Counted from the first letter of the stretch, positions 18,033 through 27,172 are shown. The stretch is 64,000 nucleotides of DNA from an uncultured Muribaculaceae bacterium (GCA_910579845.1 CAJTWL010000001.1:139839-203838); one strand, 5' to 3'. Made by a program: numbers and translations. Notes: generated by a model not told the origin, from the letters alone.

Positions 18033-19235
18033 ATGGATAAAATAAGCCCAAAAGAATTTCTATATAAACAACCGCACTATCCGGAAGCAATTGAGAGCGA
18101 TCCCTATTATCTTTCGGTAGCCAATCATTTGCTTGAACTCTGGAGGGAAAGCAATATTTTCAGTGAATTGCCAGAATCACTTATAAAGAGAATAGCTGTC
18201 AATATTACCGGTTACCTTCAGGACATAGTTTCGGATATGGGATTATGGAGAAGCTTCATTGACGCAAATAGAAAACTTTACTGCTATTCTATTCCATTCC
18301 ATCCAGTTGGCGAAAAGTATATAGATTATGAGCTCAACCACGAGGATATAAGATTTCTTGTATGGTACAATATTTCCATGCTCGATAATTTAAACCGGTT
18401 GCTATATCCTCATGACAAAAAAGTGATTGAGCTTTCCGATATATGGTTTGAATATTTAGACAGCATATACGAGGATGCACCTGTTCCTGATGGGTATAAT
18501 ATCGCAATGGGACTCGAATTCCACGATCCTGAAGACCAAGAGAGGATCTATCATCTCGGGACATGGCTGTTTCTTCATTCATATCTTATCACACCTGCAT
18601 TTGCGCTGACAATGCAGGAGATAATGTCAGATAAGGAATTACTTGAATCAAAAGATATTTCAGCCATTCAGAACAGGATTGAACAGGCAATGTCAGAAAA
18701 TCCCACCGGACCTCTCGCTCTTTTTATTCCGGAATGGCTGAAACTAATCATTGAAGGTAAACTTAGCAATCTTAAACCGGGTAATGAGAGTGATGAGCCA
18801 CATCCCTACTATAGTAAATTCATTGATGCGACAGGTGGCGAGACGATTCGTTATTTTGGGTCTTATGAAGAATTAAACAACTTCCTTATCAACACATTAG
18901 AATGGAGAAAGGGAGAAGAACATCTTGCAGTTCTTAAAAACTCCAGAAACATAATTCTTATGGTTAATAAAACCCGAGGAATGCTCGCGGCAAGAAATGT
19001 TGCACAATATATATCCGACCCATTAAATCCATTCTACGATGAGGCAGAGTCAAAAAAGGATTCTATAGATCTTCTTACTGTAAGGGGTAAATGTCCAGTG
19101 GATTTACTTAAATATGCCTGTAGCAACGGTTATCTGCAAAATGCATGTTTCCCCGGATCAGACGATTATAAGCTTATAAAAGAGAATTGGGATTTTATCG
19201 CACGTTGTTATCTGCAACAGTATTATAGAGACTGA
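18033..19235 (+). CDS. Conserved hypothetical protein, resembles DUF3843
   Basis: A 400-residue cytoplasmic protein without signal peptide or membrane helix. The N-terminal part (SPKEFLYKQPHYPEAIESDP, then YYLSVANHLLELW) and the acidic, aromatic-rich, helical middle (HEDIRFLVWYNISMLDN) remind me of the Bacteroidetes family DUF3843; I cannot verify this here. No catalytic motif is visible. The gene is 20 bp downstream of hisS, so the two are likely co-transcribed, and it is convergent with the glycosyltransferase gene, 20 bp away. Confidence 0.6.
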   Translation: MDKISPKEFLYKQPHYPEAIESDPYYLSVANHLLELWRESNIFSELPESLIKRIAVNITGYLQDIVSDMGLWRSFIDANRKLYCYSIPFHPVGEKYIDYELNHEDIRFLVWYNISMLDNLNRLLYPHDKKVIELSDIWFEYLDSIYEDAPVPDGYNIAMGLEFHDPEDQERIYHLGTWLFLHSYLITPAFALTMQEIMSDKELLESKDISAIQNRIEQAMSENPTGPLALFIPEWLKLIIEGKLSNLKPGNESDEPHPYYSKFIDATGGETIRYFGSYEELNNFLINTLEWRKGEEHLAVLKNSRNIILMVNKTRGMLAARNVAQYISDPLNPFYDEAESKKDSIDLLTVRGKCPVDLLKYACSNGYLQNACFPGSDDYKLIKENWDFIARCYLQQYYRD

Positions 19236-19255
19236 TATTTATTTAAATTTATCTA

Positions 19256-19981
19256 TTATTTCTTCCTGAACAGACTCTGCAGTTTTAACTGAATTACTCC
19301 GAACATAGCCTCCCCAAATATCGAAGAGTTCATTTTTGATGTGCCTAATTGTCTGTTTACAAATATAATCGGAACTTCTACAATTTTAAACTTCTTAAGA
19401 AAAGATTTAAATTTCATCTCAATCTGAAATGCATAACCTTTAAACCTGATTCTGTCAAGATCAATCGAGTCAAGGACATTGCGACTGTAGCAAACAAAAC
19501 CGGCAGTCGCGTCTCTGAGAGGCATTCCTGTCACAATACGAACATATGCAGAAGCAAAATAAGACATCAAGACACGTCCTATCGGCCAATTCACAACATT
19601 CACACCAGACACATATCTGGAACCAATAGCTACATCTGCATTATTGTCACGGCACTCTTTTAGAAGACGAGGCAAATCCTTTGGATCATGTGAGAAATCG
19701 GCATCCATCTCAATTATATAGGAATATTCATTCTTCAAGGCCCATTTGAAACCGTGTATATACGCAGTGCCGAGACCTTGCTTTCCTGTACGGCATTCGA
19801 GATGCACACGACCCGAATACATGTCCATTTTTTCTATAACCACATTCTGCGTACCGTCAGGGGATGCATCATCAACTACCAGAACATCAAATCCGTCAGG
19901 AAGTGACATTACTGCATCAATAATGTTAGAGATGTTCTCAATTTCGTTATATGTAGGTATAATTACTAATGCTTTCTCCAT
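19256..19981 (-). CDS. Polyprenol-phosphate mannosyltransferase-like glycosyltransferase (GT2)
   Basis: A 241-residue GT-A fold enzyme. The nucleotide-sugar site VIIPTYNEIENISNIIDAVM is at residues 6-25, DVLVVDDASPDGTQ provides the first Asp pair, and IIEMDADFSHDPKDLPRLL the DxD motif. The family (DPM1-like) moves mannose from GDP-mannose to a polyprenyl phosphate. Only a soluble catalytic domain is present, without C-terminal membrane helices, which is the single-domain form. The sugar and lipid are not proven by sequence. A minus-strand -7 element TAAATTTG at 20012-20005 gives a leader of about 20 nt. Confidence 0.85.
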   Translation of the reverse strand: MEKALVIIPTYNEIENISNIIDAVMSLPDGFDVLVVDDASPDGTQNVVIEKMDMYSGRVHLECRTGKQGLGTAYIHGFKWALKNEYSYIIEMDADFSHDPKDLPRLLKECRDNNADVAIGSRYVSGVNVVNWPIGRVLMSYFASAYVRIVTGMPLRDATAGFVCYSRNVLDSIDLDRIRFKGYAFQIEMKFKSFLKKFKIVEVPIIFVNRQLGTSKMNSSIFGEAMFGVIQLKLQSLFRKK

Positions 19982-20004
19982 TTCGATTTACAAAAATTGA
20001 ATTA

Positions 20005-20012
20005 CAAATTTA
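20005..20012 (-). promoter_or_regulatory. -7 element of the glycosyltransferase gene
   Basis: Minus-strand TAAATTTG, 24 bp upstream of the start codon. Confidence 0.55.
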
Positions 20013-20125
20013 ATTATTCTTTATGATACAAGCATTCTGTTTCCCTCAAATAATGTGTTTTTACCAGCATTTTTAGCATCATTAAGAATTTTTATTCAAT
20101 TAAAAACAGGCATTGAATTGAGATC

Positions 20126-21046
20126 CTATATCTGTTCACATCTCTTTAATATGAAACACGATGGATGATAAGACATCTTACTTTGTCTAAGATAGTCTAA
20201 ACCCATATCATCCTCACGATTGACATATTTTAATTCAGGAAATTTACTTTTTGCGTATTTACAGAGAAATGAAGAAAGAGCCTGATATATACCACGTATC
20301 TGACAATCCCCTTTTTCTACATGAGCAAATAATGTATCACCTATCACCTCCCCATAAGTATAACCGGCTATTTTGTCACCAATCTTTATTGCAAACCCTA
20401 TGAACGGATATTTCGAAAACTCCTTTATCGCATTCAAAGCCTCATTGGTCTCATATATAAGCGATTTATTCGCTATATGAGAATCTTCAAATCCATCCGT
20501 AAATTCTTTTATCAATTCAAAATATTTTTCTGAAAGAGGTATTATCTTAAAATTCTGATAATTGTTCACAAAATAATTAAGATGATTTCTCTTCTTTTCC
20601 ATCTTTCTTCCGGGAAAACCGATAAATTTTTCTATAGGATAGACATATTCCATCCACTCCCTTTTATAGTCGCAATCTGACAGCCCTTCAATATCAATAT
20701 CCGCATCAACACACTGTTCTGATATTATACGCGGAAACATATGATTGGTATGACAATAATCAATAATTAAATCATAACCATCTTCTTTAGACAACACCCC
20801 TACAGGTCTGTAGAAAAAAGGAATGCCTCCATCATAACCCATTAAGAACAGAGTGTCTGCATAAAAGGCATATTTATACTTAAAAAGATCGAGCCATAGA
20901 TATATTCCACCTATTGAATAATCGCACGAACGTGACGGATACCTATTGAAAAATTCATATAAAAATGATATATCATTTAAATTAAAAGGTTTGAATTCAA
21001 GACTCTGACAGATCTCTACGGAATCCAAAGCAACAGATGTTTTCAT
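20126..21046 (-). CDS. DUF2156-like (phosphatidylglycerol lysyltransferase C-terminal domain) protein
   Basis: A 306-residue protein whose layout resembles DUF2156, a GNAT-like double fold related to the aminoacyl-transfer domain of MprF. Supporting segments are FKPFNLNDISFLYEFFNRYP with DYSIGGIYLWLD near the N-terminus, and GYTYGEVIGDTLFAHVEKGD and REDDMGLDYLRQSKMSYHP near the C-terminus. There is no membrane flippase domain, so if it transfers something it does so as a soluble protein. A minus-strand -7 element TAAATTTG is at 21211-21204. The substrate is unknown. Confidence 0.75.
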   Translation of the reverse strand: MKTSVALDSVEICQSLEFKPFNLNDISFLYEFFNRYPSRSCDYSIGGIYLWLDLFKYKYAFYADTLFLMGYDGGIPFFYRPVGVLSKEDGYDLIIDYCHTNHMFPRIISEQCVDADIDIEGLSDCDYKREWMEYVYPIEKFIGFPGRKMEKKRNHLNYFVNNYQNFKIIPLSEKYFELIKEFTDGFEDSHIANKSLIYETNEALNAIKEFSKYPFIGFAIKIGDKIAGYTYGEVIGDTLFAHVEKGDCQIRGIYQALSSFLCKYAKSKFPELKYVNREDDMGLDYLRQSKMSYHPSCFILKRCEQI

Positions 21047-21203
21047 TGTTTATAAGCAATTTATTACAATTAAATTTGAGTAATAAAGCGTATCTACTCA
21101 ATTAATATAGCGTATAGTCAGTCACCTAAACTATAGTTATAGAACATCGATTGCAATCTGATTGTTTGTTATAACCAATACCTGTTATCGGTTATATATG
21201 CAC

Positions 21204-21211
21204 CAAATTTA
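21204..21211 (-). promoter_or_regulatory. -7 element of the DUF2156-like gene
   Basis: Minus-strand TAAATTTG, 158 bp upstream of the start. Confidence 0.45.
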
Positions 21212-21273
21212 CTGAATGAAGTATAAGTATAGTTGTTTTACCAGATAAGTCATAGATAGGAACTTCTTTCATG

Positions 21274-21840
21274 TCACTTTGACATCTTATCGGCATATTT
21301 GTAGTCCGTTCCCATTACATCAATTCCCCACAAGCCTTTCCGCACTTCAAAAACCAACCTGTCGGACTTGCGCATACGATTATATTTGCTCAGAGGTATT
21401 TCAAGTGATTTATTTGTTCCGTTATCGAACCGGATGTCAATATAATATACCTTATACGGTTCTCCCCTGCCATATACGCGGCGGGATATTCTCTTTTTCT
21501 TATATCGTGTTTTATAATATACTCGTTCTATAACAGCAATTCTTTCAAATGTTCTATCTGTAGCCTGAAACGATATATTCGGCACATAAAACAATGTCAG
21601 CAATAACGCACATACCACATAAAGATTTAGAAGATAATTAATCCATATTCGTCTTTTACATGTGAGTCTTCGCCAAAAATTAGAAAACAAAAGACCGGAT
21701 ATCAAGGACAATATCATACATATGGATAATACGAGCCATCCATTCACAAAAGTGAGTGCCTGAATTCCAGCACAAGCTCCATACATGAAAAAAAACAAAA
21801 CAATCAATATCCATAGAATGATTTTCTTTATTGTAGTCAT
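21274..21840 (-). CDS. Small membrane protein of unknown function
   Basis: A 188-residue protein with three hydrophobic helices in the first ~100 residues (IILWILIVLFFFMYGACAG, WLVLSICMILSLISGLLF and LLNLYVVCALLLTLFYV). A mostly beta-like C-terminal domain follows (VYYIDIRFDNGTNKSLEIPL, RLVFEVRKGLWGIDVMG), preceded by a strongly basic loop (YKTRYKKKRISRRVYGRGE). The pattern resembles small DUF3592-like membrane proteins, but I cannot assign the family. It is transcribed alone on the minus strand. Confidence 0.65.
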   Translation of the reverse strand: MTTIKKIILWILIVLFFFMYGACAGIQALTFVNGWLVLSICMILSLISGLLFSNFWRRLTCKRRIWINYLLNLYVVCALLLTLFYVPNISFQATDRTFERIAVIERVYYKTRYKKKRISRRVYGRGEPYKVYYIDIRFDNGTNKSLEIPLSKYNRMRKSDRLVFEVRKGLWGIDVMGTDYKYADKMSK

Positions 21841-22111
21841 AAATCCAAATATTTAAATAACTGTTTATAAATAAGCAAGTAATTTGACATAAACGACATA
21901 TGTAAACAAATTGATCCAGGAATATAAAAAACTATTTATCTTGGGTTCTAAAGGATGTGTGACACAAATACACAAGCTCTTAAAATAACAATACTTTGAA
22001 TTTCAATTATTCATTAAATTTAGCTAATTTTACAAATAGAACGATCTTTGCAAAATCATACAAATCATATTGAAATATACTAACTACTTTCATATTATTC
22101 AAATTTAAATT

Positions 22112-22948
22112 ATGAGTTTTAACAAACAAAATTTATTTATGAAATTATTGAAATTACTTGTAGTGGCAATGATTTTTGGAATCGCCACACCGGCAACAGC
22201 ACAATTTAATCTTAAAAAAGCTATAAGTGGTGCTGCCAAAGCAGCACAGGCTGCTACACTGACCGACAAACAAATGGCAAACTATGTAAAGGAATCTGTC
22301 GATTGGATGGACAAAAACAATCCTGTTCCGGGAGATGACAGTCCTTACACAATAAGACTTAAGAAATTAACTGAAGGAATCACAGATGCAGATGGAATTC
22401 CTTTGAATTTTAAAGTATATGATGTTGTGGATGTGAATGCATTTGCGTGTCCGGATGGAAGTGTACGTGTATTCTCATCACTTATGGATATTATGAACGA
22501 TGACGAGCTTCTTGGAATTATAGGTCATGAAATCGGGCATGTCCTTAAACATCACTCGAAGAATGGATTTCGCACCCAGCTTCTGACCGGAGCCGCGAAG
22601 GATGCAATATCATCGGCTGGCGGCATAGCTGCCAAGCTTACTGATTCCCAACTCGGAACTCTCGGAGAATCACTTATCAATGCCAAATATTCCCAGAAAC
22701 AGGAGAAAGAAGCTGATGACTGCGGATACGATTTTCTTGTGTCAAAAGGTCGCAACCCTTGGGGAATGGCTATGGCATTCGAGAAATTTCTGAAATTGGA
22801 GGGCGGAAGTTCAAACAAACAAAGTTATGTACAGAAAATGTTCTCATCTCACCCTGAAACACAGTCAAGAATAAACAACATTACAAAGCGTTGTGAAAAG
22901 GACGGCTATAAACGTCCTTCCGAAACTTCCTCTGTCAATAATAAATAA
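22112..22948 (+). CDS. M48-family zinc metalloprotease, secreted
   Basis: A 278-residue peptidase with an N-terminal signal peptide (LLKLLVVAMIFGIATPATA). The zinc site is HEIGH at residues ~138-142 within IGHEIGHVLKHHSKNGF, and the third ligand is probably the Glu in QEKEADDCGYDFL at ~198. This is the M48 pattern of periplasmic HtpX/BepA/LoiP-like proteases that degrade or help assemble outer-membrane proteins. No membrane helices or TPR repeats follow, so it is the short form. A second in-frame ATG at 22139 would leave a more typical signal peptide and is an alternative start. Substrate unknown. Confidence 0.9.
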   Translation: MSFNKQNLFMKLLKLLVVAMIFGIATPATAQFNLKKAISGAAKAAQAATLTDKQMANYVKESVDWMDKNNPVPGDDSPYTIRLKKLTEGITDADGIPLNFKVYDVVDVNAFACPDGSVRVFSSLMDIMNDDELLGIIGHEIGHVLKHHSKNGFRTQLLTGAAKDAISSAGGIAAKLTDSQLGTLGESLINAKYSQKQEKEADDCGYDFLVSKGRNPWGMAMAFEKFLKLEGGSSNKQSYVQKMFSSHPETQSRINNITKRCEKDGYKRPSETSSVNNK

Positions 22949-23025
22949 AAACAATTATAATAAGATAATAATGTGATGAGATTTATATTATTGTATACGT
23001 AGTCGCACTATAAAATTGTCTTGAC

Positions 23026-23213
23026 TAAGAAACTGTTTAAATTTATTACGAAAAAAATATTATAGAAATTCTTTCAGGTCTTTTGAGAGTCTTTTTGGCT
23101 GTTTGCGCCAAGTCTCATCGGTCAAAACCGGGAGGTTTCTCCCTCTTCGACTCGCACAAACATCTCAAAAATACTTCTCAAAATCCTCTGAAAATAAATT
23201 TAAACAGTTTTTA
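23026..23213 (+). repeat. Dispersed repeat family A, full copy A1
   Basis: A 188-bp element with perfect 18-bp inverted termini AAACTGTTTAAATTTATT and a partly palindromic interior (CTTTCAGGTCTTTTGAG near the left against TTCTCAAAATCCTCTGAAAA near the right). There is no reading frame of note. It resembles a MITE or REP-like element. Copy A2 at 51579-51749 is in the opposite orientation. Confidence 0.85.
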
Positions 23214-23242
23214 AGAGTGTCGTACAAATGTACGACACTCTT
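23213..23242. terminator. Hairpin terminator next to repeat A1
   Basis: A perfect 14-bp stem AAGAGTGTCGTACA with a 2-nt loop. It starts where the repeat ends. Confidence 0.7.
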
Positions 23243-23350
23243 AGTATGCCATAACAGTTCTACATCATATTCATATTCATAAAACTAATGGGTTGACAGA
23301 ACAAGACCATTACATTTTATTAAACAAGCATATTATTTAACAATTTCTAA

Positions 23351-23390
23351 AATAACCTTATCATGCATGATTTTGCACGATAAGGTTATT
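23351..23390. terminator. Inverted repeat, terminator-like
   Basis: AATAACCTTATC and its complement GATAAGGTTATT form a 12-bp stem around a 16-nt loop, with A/T on both flanks. It has no gene end immediately upstream. Confidence 0.55.
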
Positions 23391-23447
23391 TTGATATAAA
23401 ATCAGCTCTCAATATCAGATTTTAGAATGTGTTTAATGATATTTTGT

Positions 23448-23455
23448 TAAATTTG
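23448..23455 (+). promoter_or_regulatory. -7 element of the aspartokinase gene
   Basis: TAAATTTG, 54 bp upstream of the start codon. Confidence 0.6.
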
Positions 23456-23508
23456 TAGATTGAAAAGGATGATTGTGAGGAATAAGAAGTTGTTTATAAT
23501 CCGTTTGA

Positions 23509-24876
23509 ATGAAAGTATTAAAATTTGGTGGAACATCTGTTGGAACAATAGAAAGTCTGACCAATGTAAAAAATATCGTAGACAATTTAGACGAGCCAGC
23601 TATAGTAGTTGTGTCAGCACTTGGCGGTCTAACGGATAGGCTTATATCCACAGCGAACGATGCCGCAAATGGCACCGAAGAATTCCGGCAGGATATGATC
23701 TCAATCCGTAAACGTCATTACGACATAATAAACGCATTGGTCAGGAAAAATCTTAGAGATGAAATCACACAAAAAGTAAACACTCTGCTTGACGAATTGG
23801 AAAACCGCTACCAGGGTTTATCCCTGATAAAAACACTTCCGGAATCAACTCTTGCGGAAATAGTAAGTTTTGGAGAGCGTATATCATCCATAATTATTGC
23901 AGGAATACTTGATAATGCAGAACATCACGATTCAACCGAGTTTATTAAAACGGAAAAATGGTTCTCAAAAAACATCACCGACAGATCACTAACCGATCGA
24001 CTCATAAAAGATGAATTCAAACTTCCGTTAAAAAAAACGTGTGTAGCGGGCGGATTCATCTCTAAAGATAAGAATACAGGCGAAATCACTAACCTCGGTA
24101 GAGGTGGCAGCGATTATACCGCCGCTTTGATCGCGGCTGCACTTGATGCCGATACTCTTGAGATATGGACAGACGTCGACGGTTTTCTCACTGCAGATCC
24201 AAGAATCATTCCTTCTGCACAATTGATTCCAAAGATGTCTTTTGTGGAAAGCATGGAACTATGTTCGTTTGGAGCCAAAGTAATATATCCGCCAACGATA
24301 TATCCTGTATTTCACAAGAACATACCTATAAAAATATTAAATACCTTTAATCCTAAAGCTCCCGGAACACTTATTACCGATTTTGCTGTCAGAAAAGGGA
24401 ATATCAGAGGAATATCATCTTTAGGGAAATCATCACTGATAAGGATAGAAGGACCTCTTACCTCGAATGTACCTGAAATAAACTCACGTGCCTATAATGC
24501 GATGGCAAGGAGTGGATTAAATATATATCTTGTGTCTCCGCCATCAGATACCACCTCATTCTCAATGGCTGTTCCGACAGAAGGGCTTACAAACGCACTT
24601 GAAAATCTAAGAATTGAATTTGCGCCAGAGCTTGACAACGAAGAGATCCTGAAAATAGATGGTAAGGACTCACTTTCCGTACTTGCCATAGTCGGAGAGG
24701 GAATAAGACAATTGACCGGATTAGGATCGAGACTGCTTGATACATTGAGATGCGCTTCAATACAGGTGTTGGCACAAAGCGATGCTGCAAGTGAGACAAC
24801 TTTGGCATTCGTAATAAATGACAAAGATGTTAAGGAATCTTTGAGACTGATACATTATGCCTGCTTTGGTGTTTAA
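23509..24876 (+). CDS. lysC: Aspartate kinase (monofunctional)
   Basis: A 455-residue enzyme that phosphorylates L-aspartate, the first step to lysine, threonine and methionine. The N-terminus MKVLKFGGTSVGTIESLTNV is the family signature, SFGERISS and TNLGRGGSDYTAALIAAALD line the active site, and IWTDVDGFLTADPR binds nucleotide. Two ACT-type regulatory repeats occupy ~310-455 and would give feedback control. It lacks the homoserine dehydrogenase domain of ThrA-type fusions. The gene is followed 39 bp later by engB; no other lysine or threonine genes are adjacent. Confidence 0.95.
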   Translation: MKVLKFGGTSVGTIESLTNVKNIVDNLDEPAIVVVSALGGLTDRLISTANDAANGTEEFRQDMISIRKRHYDIINALVRKNLRDEITQKVNTLLDELENRYQGLSLIKTLPESTLAEIVSFGERISSIIIAGILDNAEHHDSTEFIKTEKWFSKNITDRSLTDRLIKDEFKLPLKKTCVAGGFISKDKNTGEITNLGRGGSDYTAALIAAALDADTLEIWTDVDGFLTADPRIIPSAQLIPKMSFVESMELCSFGAKVIYPPTIYPVFHKNIPIKILNTFNPKAPGTLITDFAVRKGNIRGISSLGKSSLIRIEGPLTSNVPEINSRAYNAMARSGLNIYLVSPPSDTTSFSMAVPTEGLTNALENLRIEFAPELDNEEILKIDGKDSLSVLAIVGEGIRQLTGLGSRLLDTLRCASIQVLAQSDAASETTLAFVINDKDVKESLRLIHYACFGV

Positions 24877-24915
24877 GATATAAAATTGTTAAAAGTAACG
24901 GATGGAAATTATCTG

Positions 24916-25539
24916 ATGAATATAAAAAATATAAAATATGAGGTCAGCAACGAAAAAGTTGACAAATGTCCGGTAACAGATGCTCCGGAATATGCCTTTA
25001 TCGGACGATCAAACGTCGGAAAATCCTCTCTGATCAATATGCTTGCAAGAAATAAGAATCTTGCCAAGACATCACAAAAACCGGGGAAAACTTTGCTGAT
25101 AAACCATTTTAAAGTCAATGACGGCGAATGGTATCTCGTCGATCTTCCTGGCTACGGATTTGCCCAAAGAGGAAAAGAGCAGAGAAACAAGCTGACAAAT
25201 ATTATCGAAAGCTATATTCTCGACCGTAGACAGTTGAGAATGCTTTTTGTGTTGGTAGACATAAGACATGATCCTCAGAAGATAGACATGGAGTTCATGG
25301 ACTGGCTCGAAGAGAACGACATAGCTTTTGCAATTGTCTTTACCAAAGCAGACAAACTCGGACCTGTTGCCGGTCAGAAAAAAGTTGATCAATATATGAA
25401 GGAGATGAGTCTTAGCTGGTCAAAACTTCCGCCGGTATTTGTAACATCTTCTGAAAAAGCCAGAGGACGAGACGAACTGCTTGATTATATTGAGCTGATG
25501 AACAGGGAAGAGTATGGATCATCAGGATCAAATATATAA
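24916..25539 (+). CDS. engB: Ribosome biogenesis GTPase EngB (YihA)
   Basis: A 207-residue GTPase for 50S subunit assembly. The G1 loop is [15 protein letters not shown]3 is DLPGYGFA, G4 is TKAD and G5 is TSSEKARG; the segment [11 protein letters not shown] carries the G2 threonine. I start at the ATG at 24916, giving [10 protein letters not shown] as in the family, rather than the TTG at 24886. It lies 39 bp after aspartokinase and before a gtrA-family gene, suggesting a small operon of unrelated functions. Confidence 0.95.
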   Translation: MNIKNIKYEVSNEKVDKCPVTDAPEYAFIGRSNVGKSSLINMLARNKNLAKTSQKPGKTLLINHFKVNDGEWYLVDLPGYGFAQRGKEQRNKLTNIIESYILDRRQLRMLFVLVDIRHDPQKIDMEFMDWLEENDIAFAIVFTKADKLGPVAGQKKVDQYMKEMSLSWSKLPPVFVTSSEKARGRDELLDYIELMNREEYGSSGSNI

Positions 25540-25579
25540 CGACCTTATTGCATTTTACTTTAAAGACCGAACTGATATC

Positions 25580-25990
25580 ATGAAATATAAAGGAATATTA
25601 ACAAGTTCTGACAAAAGATCGGAAGCAATCCGTTTTGTTGCAGTAGGTGGATTTGCAACCGTATTACAATATGGTATATATGTTATATTCGTCAACGCTG
25701 TCGGAGTTCAGGCTGTCGTATCAACACTTATCAGTTATGCGATAAGTTTTGTGGCAAATTTCTTCCTGACGAGTTATTTCACATTCAGAAGTAATCCAAA
25801 CGCGAAGAAAGGCATTGCATTTACGCTCAGTCATCTAATCAACATGGGTATGCAAACAGGATTTGTAGCAATCTTCAAAGGTCTTGTAGGACCGACACTC
25901 GCACTGCTTCCTGCTTTAGCGATATGTATACCGGTAAATTTCTTTCTCGTAAGATTTGCCTTCAAAAGTAAATACACACAAGGTAAATGA
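25580..25990 (+). CDS. GtrA-family membrane protein
   Basis: A 136-residue protein with four hydrophobic helices (FVAVGGFATVLQYGIYVIFV, STLISYAISFVANFFL, TLSHLINMGMQTGFVAIF and LALLPALAICIPVNFFLVRF), the GtrA layout. GtrA-like proteins are thought to help move polyprenyl-linked sugars across the inner membrane for surface glycans. A frame start at 25514 would overlap engB by 26 bp and add a polar tail; the ATG at 25580 is more usual for the family, with the R-F-VAVGG entry near the N-terminus. The sugar-lipid partner may be the GT2 enzyme at 19256-19981, which is speculative. Confidence 0.85.
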   Translation: MKYKGILTSSDKRSEAIRFVAVGGFATVLQYGIYVIFVNAVGVQAVVSTLISYAISFVANFFLTSYFTFRSNPNAKKGIAFTLSHLINMGMQTGFVAIFKGLVGPTLALLPALAICIPVNFFLVRFAFKSKYTQGK

Positions 25991-26029
25991 AATAATTAGA
26001 AGTTATTAAACTGCAAACAAAATATTGTC

Positions 26030-26464
26030 ATGGAAACCATTGCATTTGCCAGCGATCACGCAGGCTACGAATTAAAACAGAAATTAAAAGCATACATGGT
26101 AGACAAAGGGTATGAGATTGTAGACTTCGGTGCATTTTCATCAGAAGCAAGCGACTTTCCCGACTTTGCACATCCCGCAGCCAAAGCGGTTGAATCCGGT
26201 GAATGCTCATTCGGAATAGCAATGTGCGGATCCGGAAACGGTATCTGCATGACCCTTAACAAACATCAGGGCATCCGCGCGGCATTGGCATGGATGCCGG
26301 AGATTGCGGATCTCGCCAAGAGACACAATAAAGCAAACATTATCGTACTTCCTGCAAGATTTGTCACAGAATATGAGGCTAAGAATATTATTGACGCTTA
26401 TCTGAATGCGAAATTTGAAGGTGGACGTCACCAACGCCGTATCGACAAAATACCAGTCCAATGA
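26030..26464 (+). CDS. rpiB: Ribose-5-phosphate isomerase B
   Basis: A 144-residue LacAB/RpiB-family enzyme interconverting ribose-5-phosphate and ribulose-5-phosphate. Family motifs are ASDHAGYELKQKLKAYM at the N-terminus, GIAMCGSGNGICMTLNKHQG around the active-site Cys (CGSGNG), HNKANIIVLPARF and a C-terminal EGGRHQRRIDKI. Length is normal. It sits 39 bp after the gtrA-like gene. Confidence 0.95.
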   Translation: METIAFASDHAGYELKQKLKAYMVDKGYEIVDFGAFSSEASDFPDFAHPAAKAVESGECSFGIAMCGSGNGICMTLNKHQGIRAALAWMPEIADLAKRHNKANIIVLPARFVTEYEAKNIIDAYLNAKFEGGRHQRRIDKIPVQ

Positions 26465-26562
26465 TAATATGATAAACTGGTAAGAACACAAATTCTTTAC
26501 CACAATTTTAGCAGTCATGTCGAAAACCGGTTCAGACTGACTGAAGGAAGCTGTTTGGAAAT

Positions 26563-26925
26563 ATGATATCATACTTCAATATATATCTAAGGGATATACT
26601 TATATATGCAAGAATCGGAGTATCTCAACAAGAAAGAAAAGTTGGGAATGCATTCCTTGTCAATCTTAAAGTAAAGATAAACTCCGATAAATTCAAAGAA
26701 GAAGATCTTTCCTCATCTATATCATATACTGATTTATATGAAGTCGTAAAGTCAGAAATGAGTAAAGAGATTCAGCTTCTGGAAACTATGGCAAAACAGA
26801 TATCAGACACAATATCAATTCGTTGGAAAGAAGTGGAAGAAATAGAAATCCGTATAGATAAGACACAACCCCCTATTTCCGGAATCCAGGGTTCATGCGG
26901 TGTCGAGTATATTTTCAAAAGATAA
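26563..26925 (+). CDS. folB: Dihydroneopterin aldolase
   Basis: A 120-residue enzyme of folate synthesis that converts 7,8-dihydroneopterin to 6-hydroxymethyl-dihydropterin and glycolaldehyde. RDILIYARIGVSQQERKVGN at the N-terminus, SYTDLYEVV with the catalytic region, and IDKTQPPISG near the end fit FolB, a small tunnelling-fold protein. It is ~100 bp downstream of rpiB and ends 80 bp before the tRNA-Arg pair. Confidence 0.9.
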   Translation: MISYFNIYLRDILIYARIGVSQQERKVGNAFLVNLKVKINSDKFKEEDLSSSISYTDLYEVVKSEMSKEIQLLETMAKQISDTISIRWKEVEEIEIRIDKTQPPISGIQGSCGVEYIFKR

Positions 26926-26964
26926 AAATTTTAGAAAATATTTGGTGAAGTAAGATAAAAGTAT

Positions 26965-26972
26965 TAATTTTG
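26965..26972 (+). promoter_or_regulatory. -7 element of the tRNA-Arg pair
   Basis: TAATTTTG followed by C, 33 bp before the first tRNA. Confidence 0.65.
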
Positions 26973-27004
26973 CCAACGCAAAAGGGAGATCGATATCCCG
27001 GATT

Positions 27005-27078
27005 GGTTCGTTAGCTCAATTGAATAGAGCATCTGACTACGGATCAGAAGGTTGCAGGTTTGAATCCTGCACGAATCA
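27005..27078 (+). tRNA. tRNA-Arg (anticodon ACG), copy 1
   Basis: The cloverleaf folds cleanly. The acceptor stem is GGTTCGT with ACGAATC (one G-U pair) and discriminator A; the D-arm is GCTC...GAGC; the anticodon stem is TCTGA/TCAGA around loop CTACGGA, giving anticodon ACG; the T-arm is GCAGG/CCTGC. CCA is not encoded. A second identical copy follows 93 bp downstream. Confidence 0.95.
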
Positions 27079-27097
27079 CAAATAATATATATTAATC

Positions 27098-27171
27098 GGT
27101 TCGTTAGCTCAATTGAATAGAGCATCTGACTACGGATCAGAAGGTTGCAGGTTTGAATCCTGCACGAATCA
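27098..27171 (+). tRNA. tRNA-Arg (anticodon ACG), copy 2
   Basis: Identical in all 74 nt to the copy at 27005-27078, so a recent tandem duplication or gene conversion. A terminator follows directly at 27173-27200. Confidence 0.95.
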
Positions 27172-27172
27172 C

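Larger units (their letters stand above)
23243..23508. other. Intergenic region before aspartokinase
   Basis: No gene is visible. The stretch contains a second hairpin (23351-23390) and the aspartokinase promoter (23448-23455); together with repeat A1 it belongs to a 560-bp non-coding gap that starts at 22949. Confidence 0.6.

Noticed and set aside
27005..27171. tRNA-Arg pair considered as an attachment site for an integrated element
   Set aside because: No integrase, no partial tRNA copy further away and only housekeeping genes on either side; the second copy is complete.
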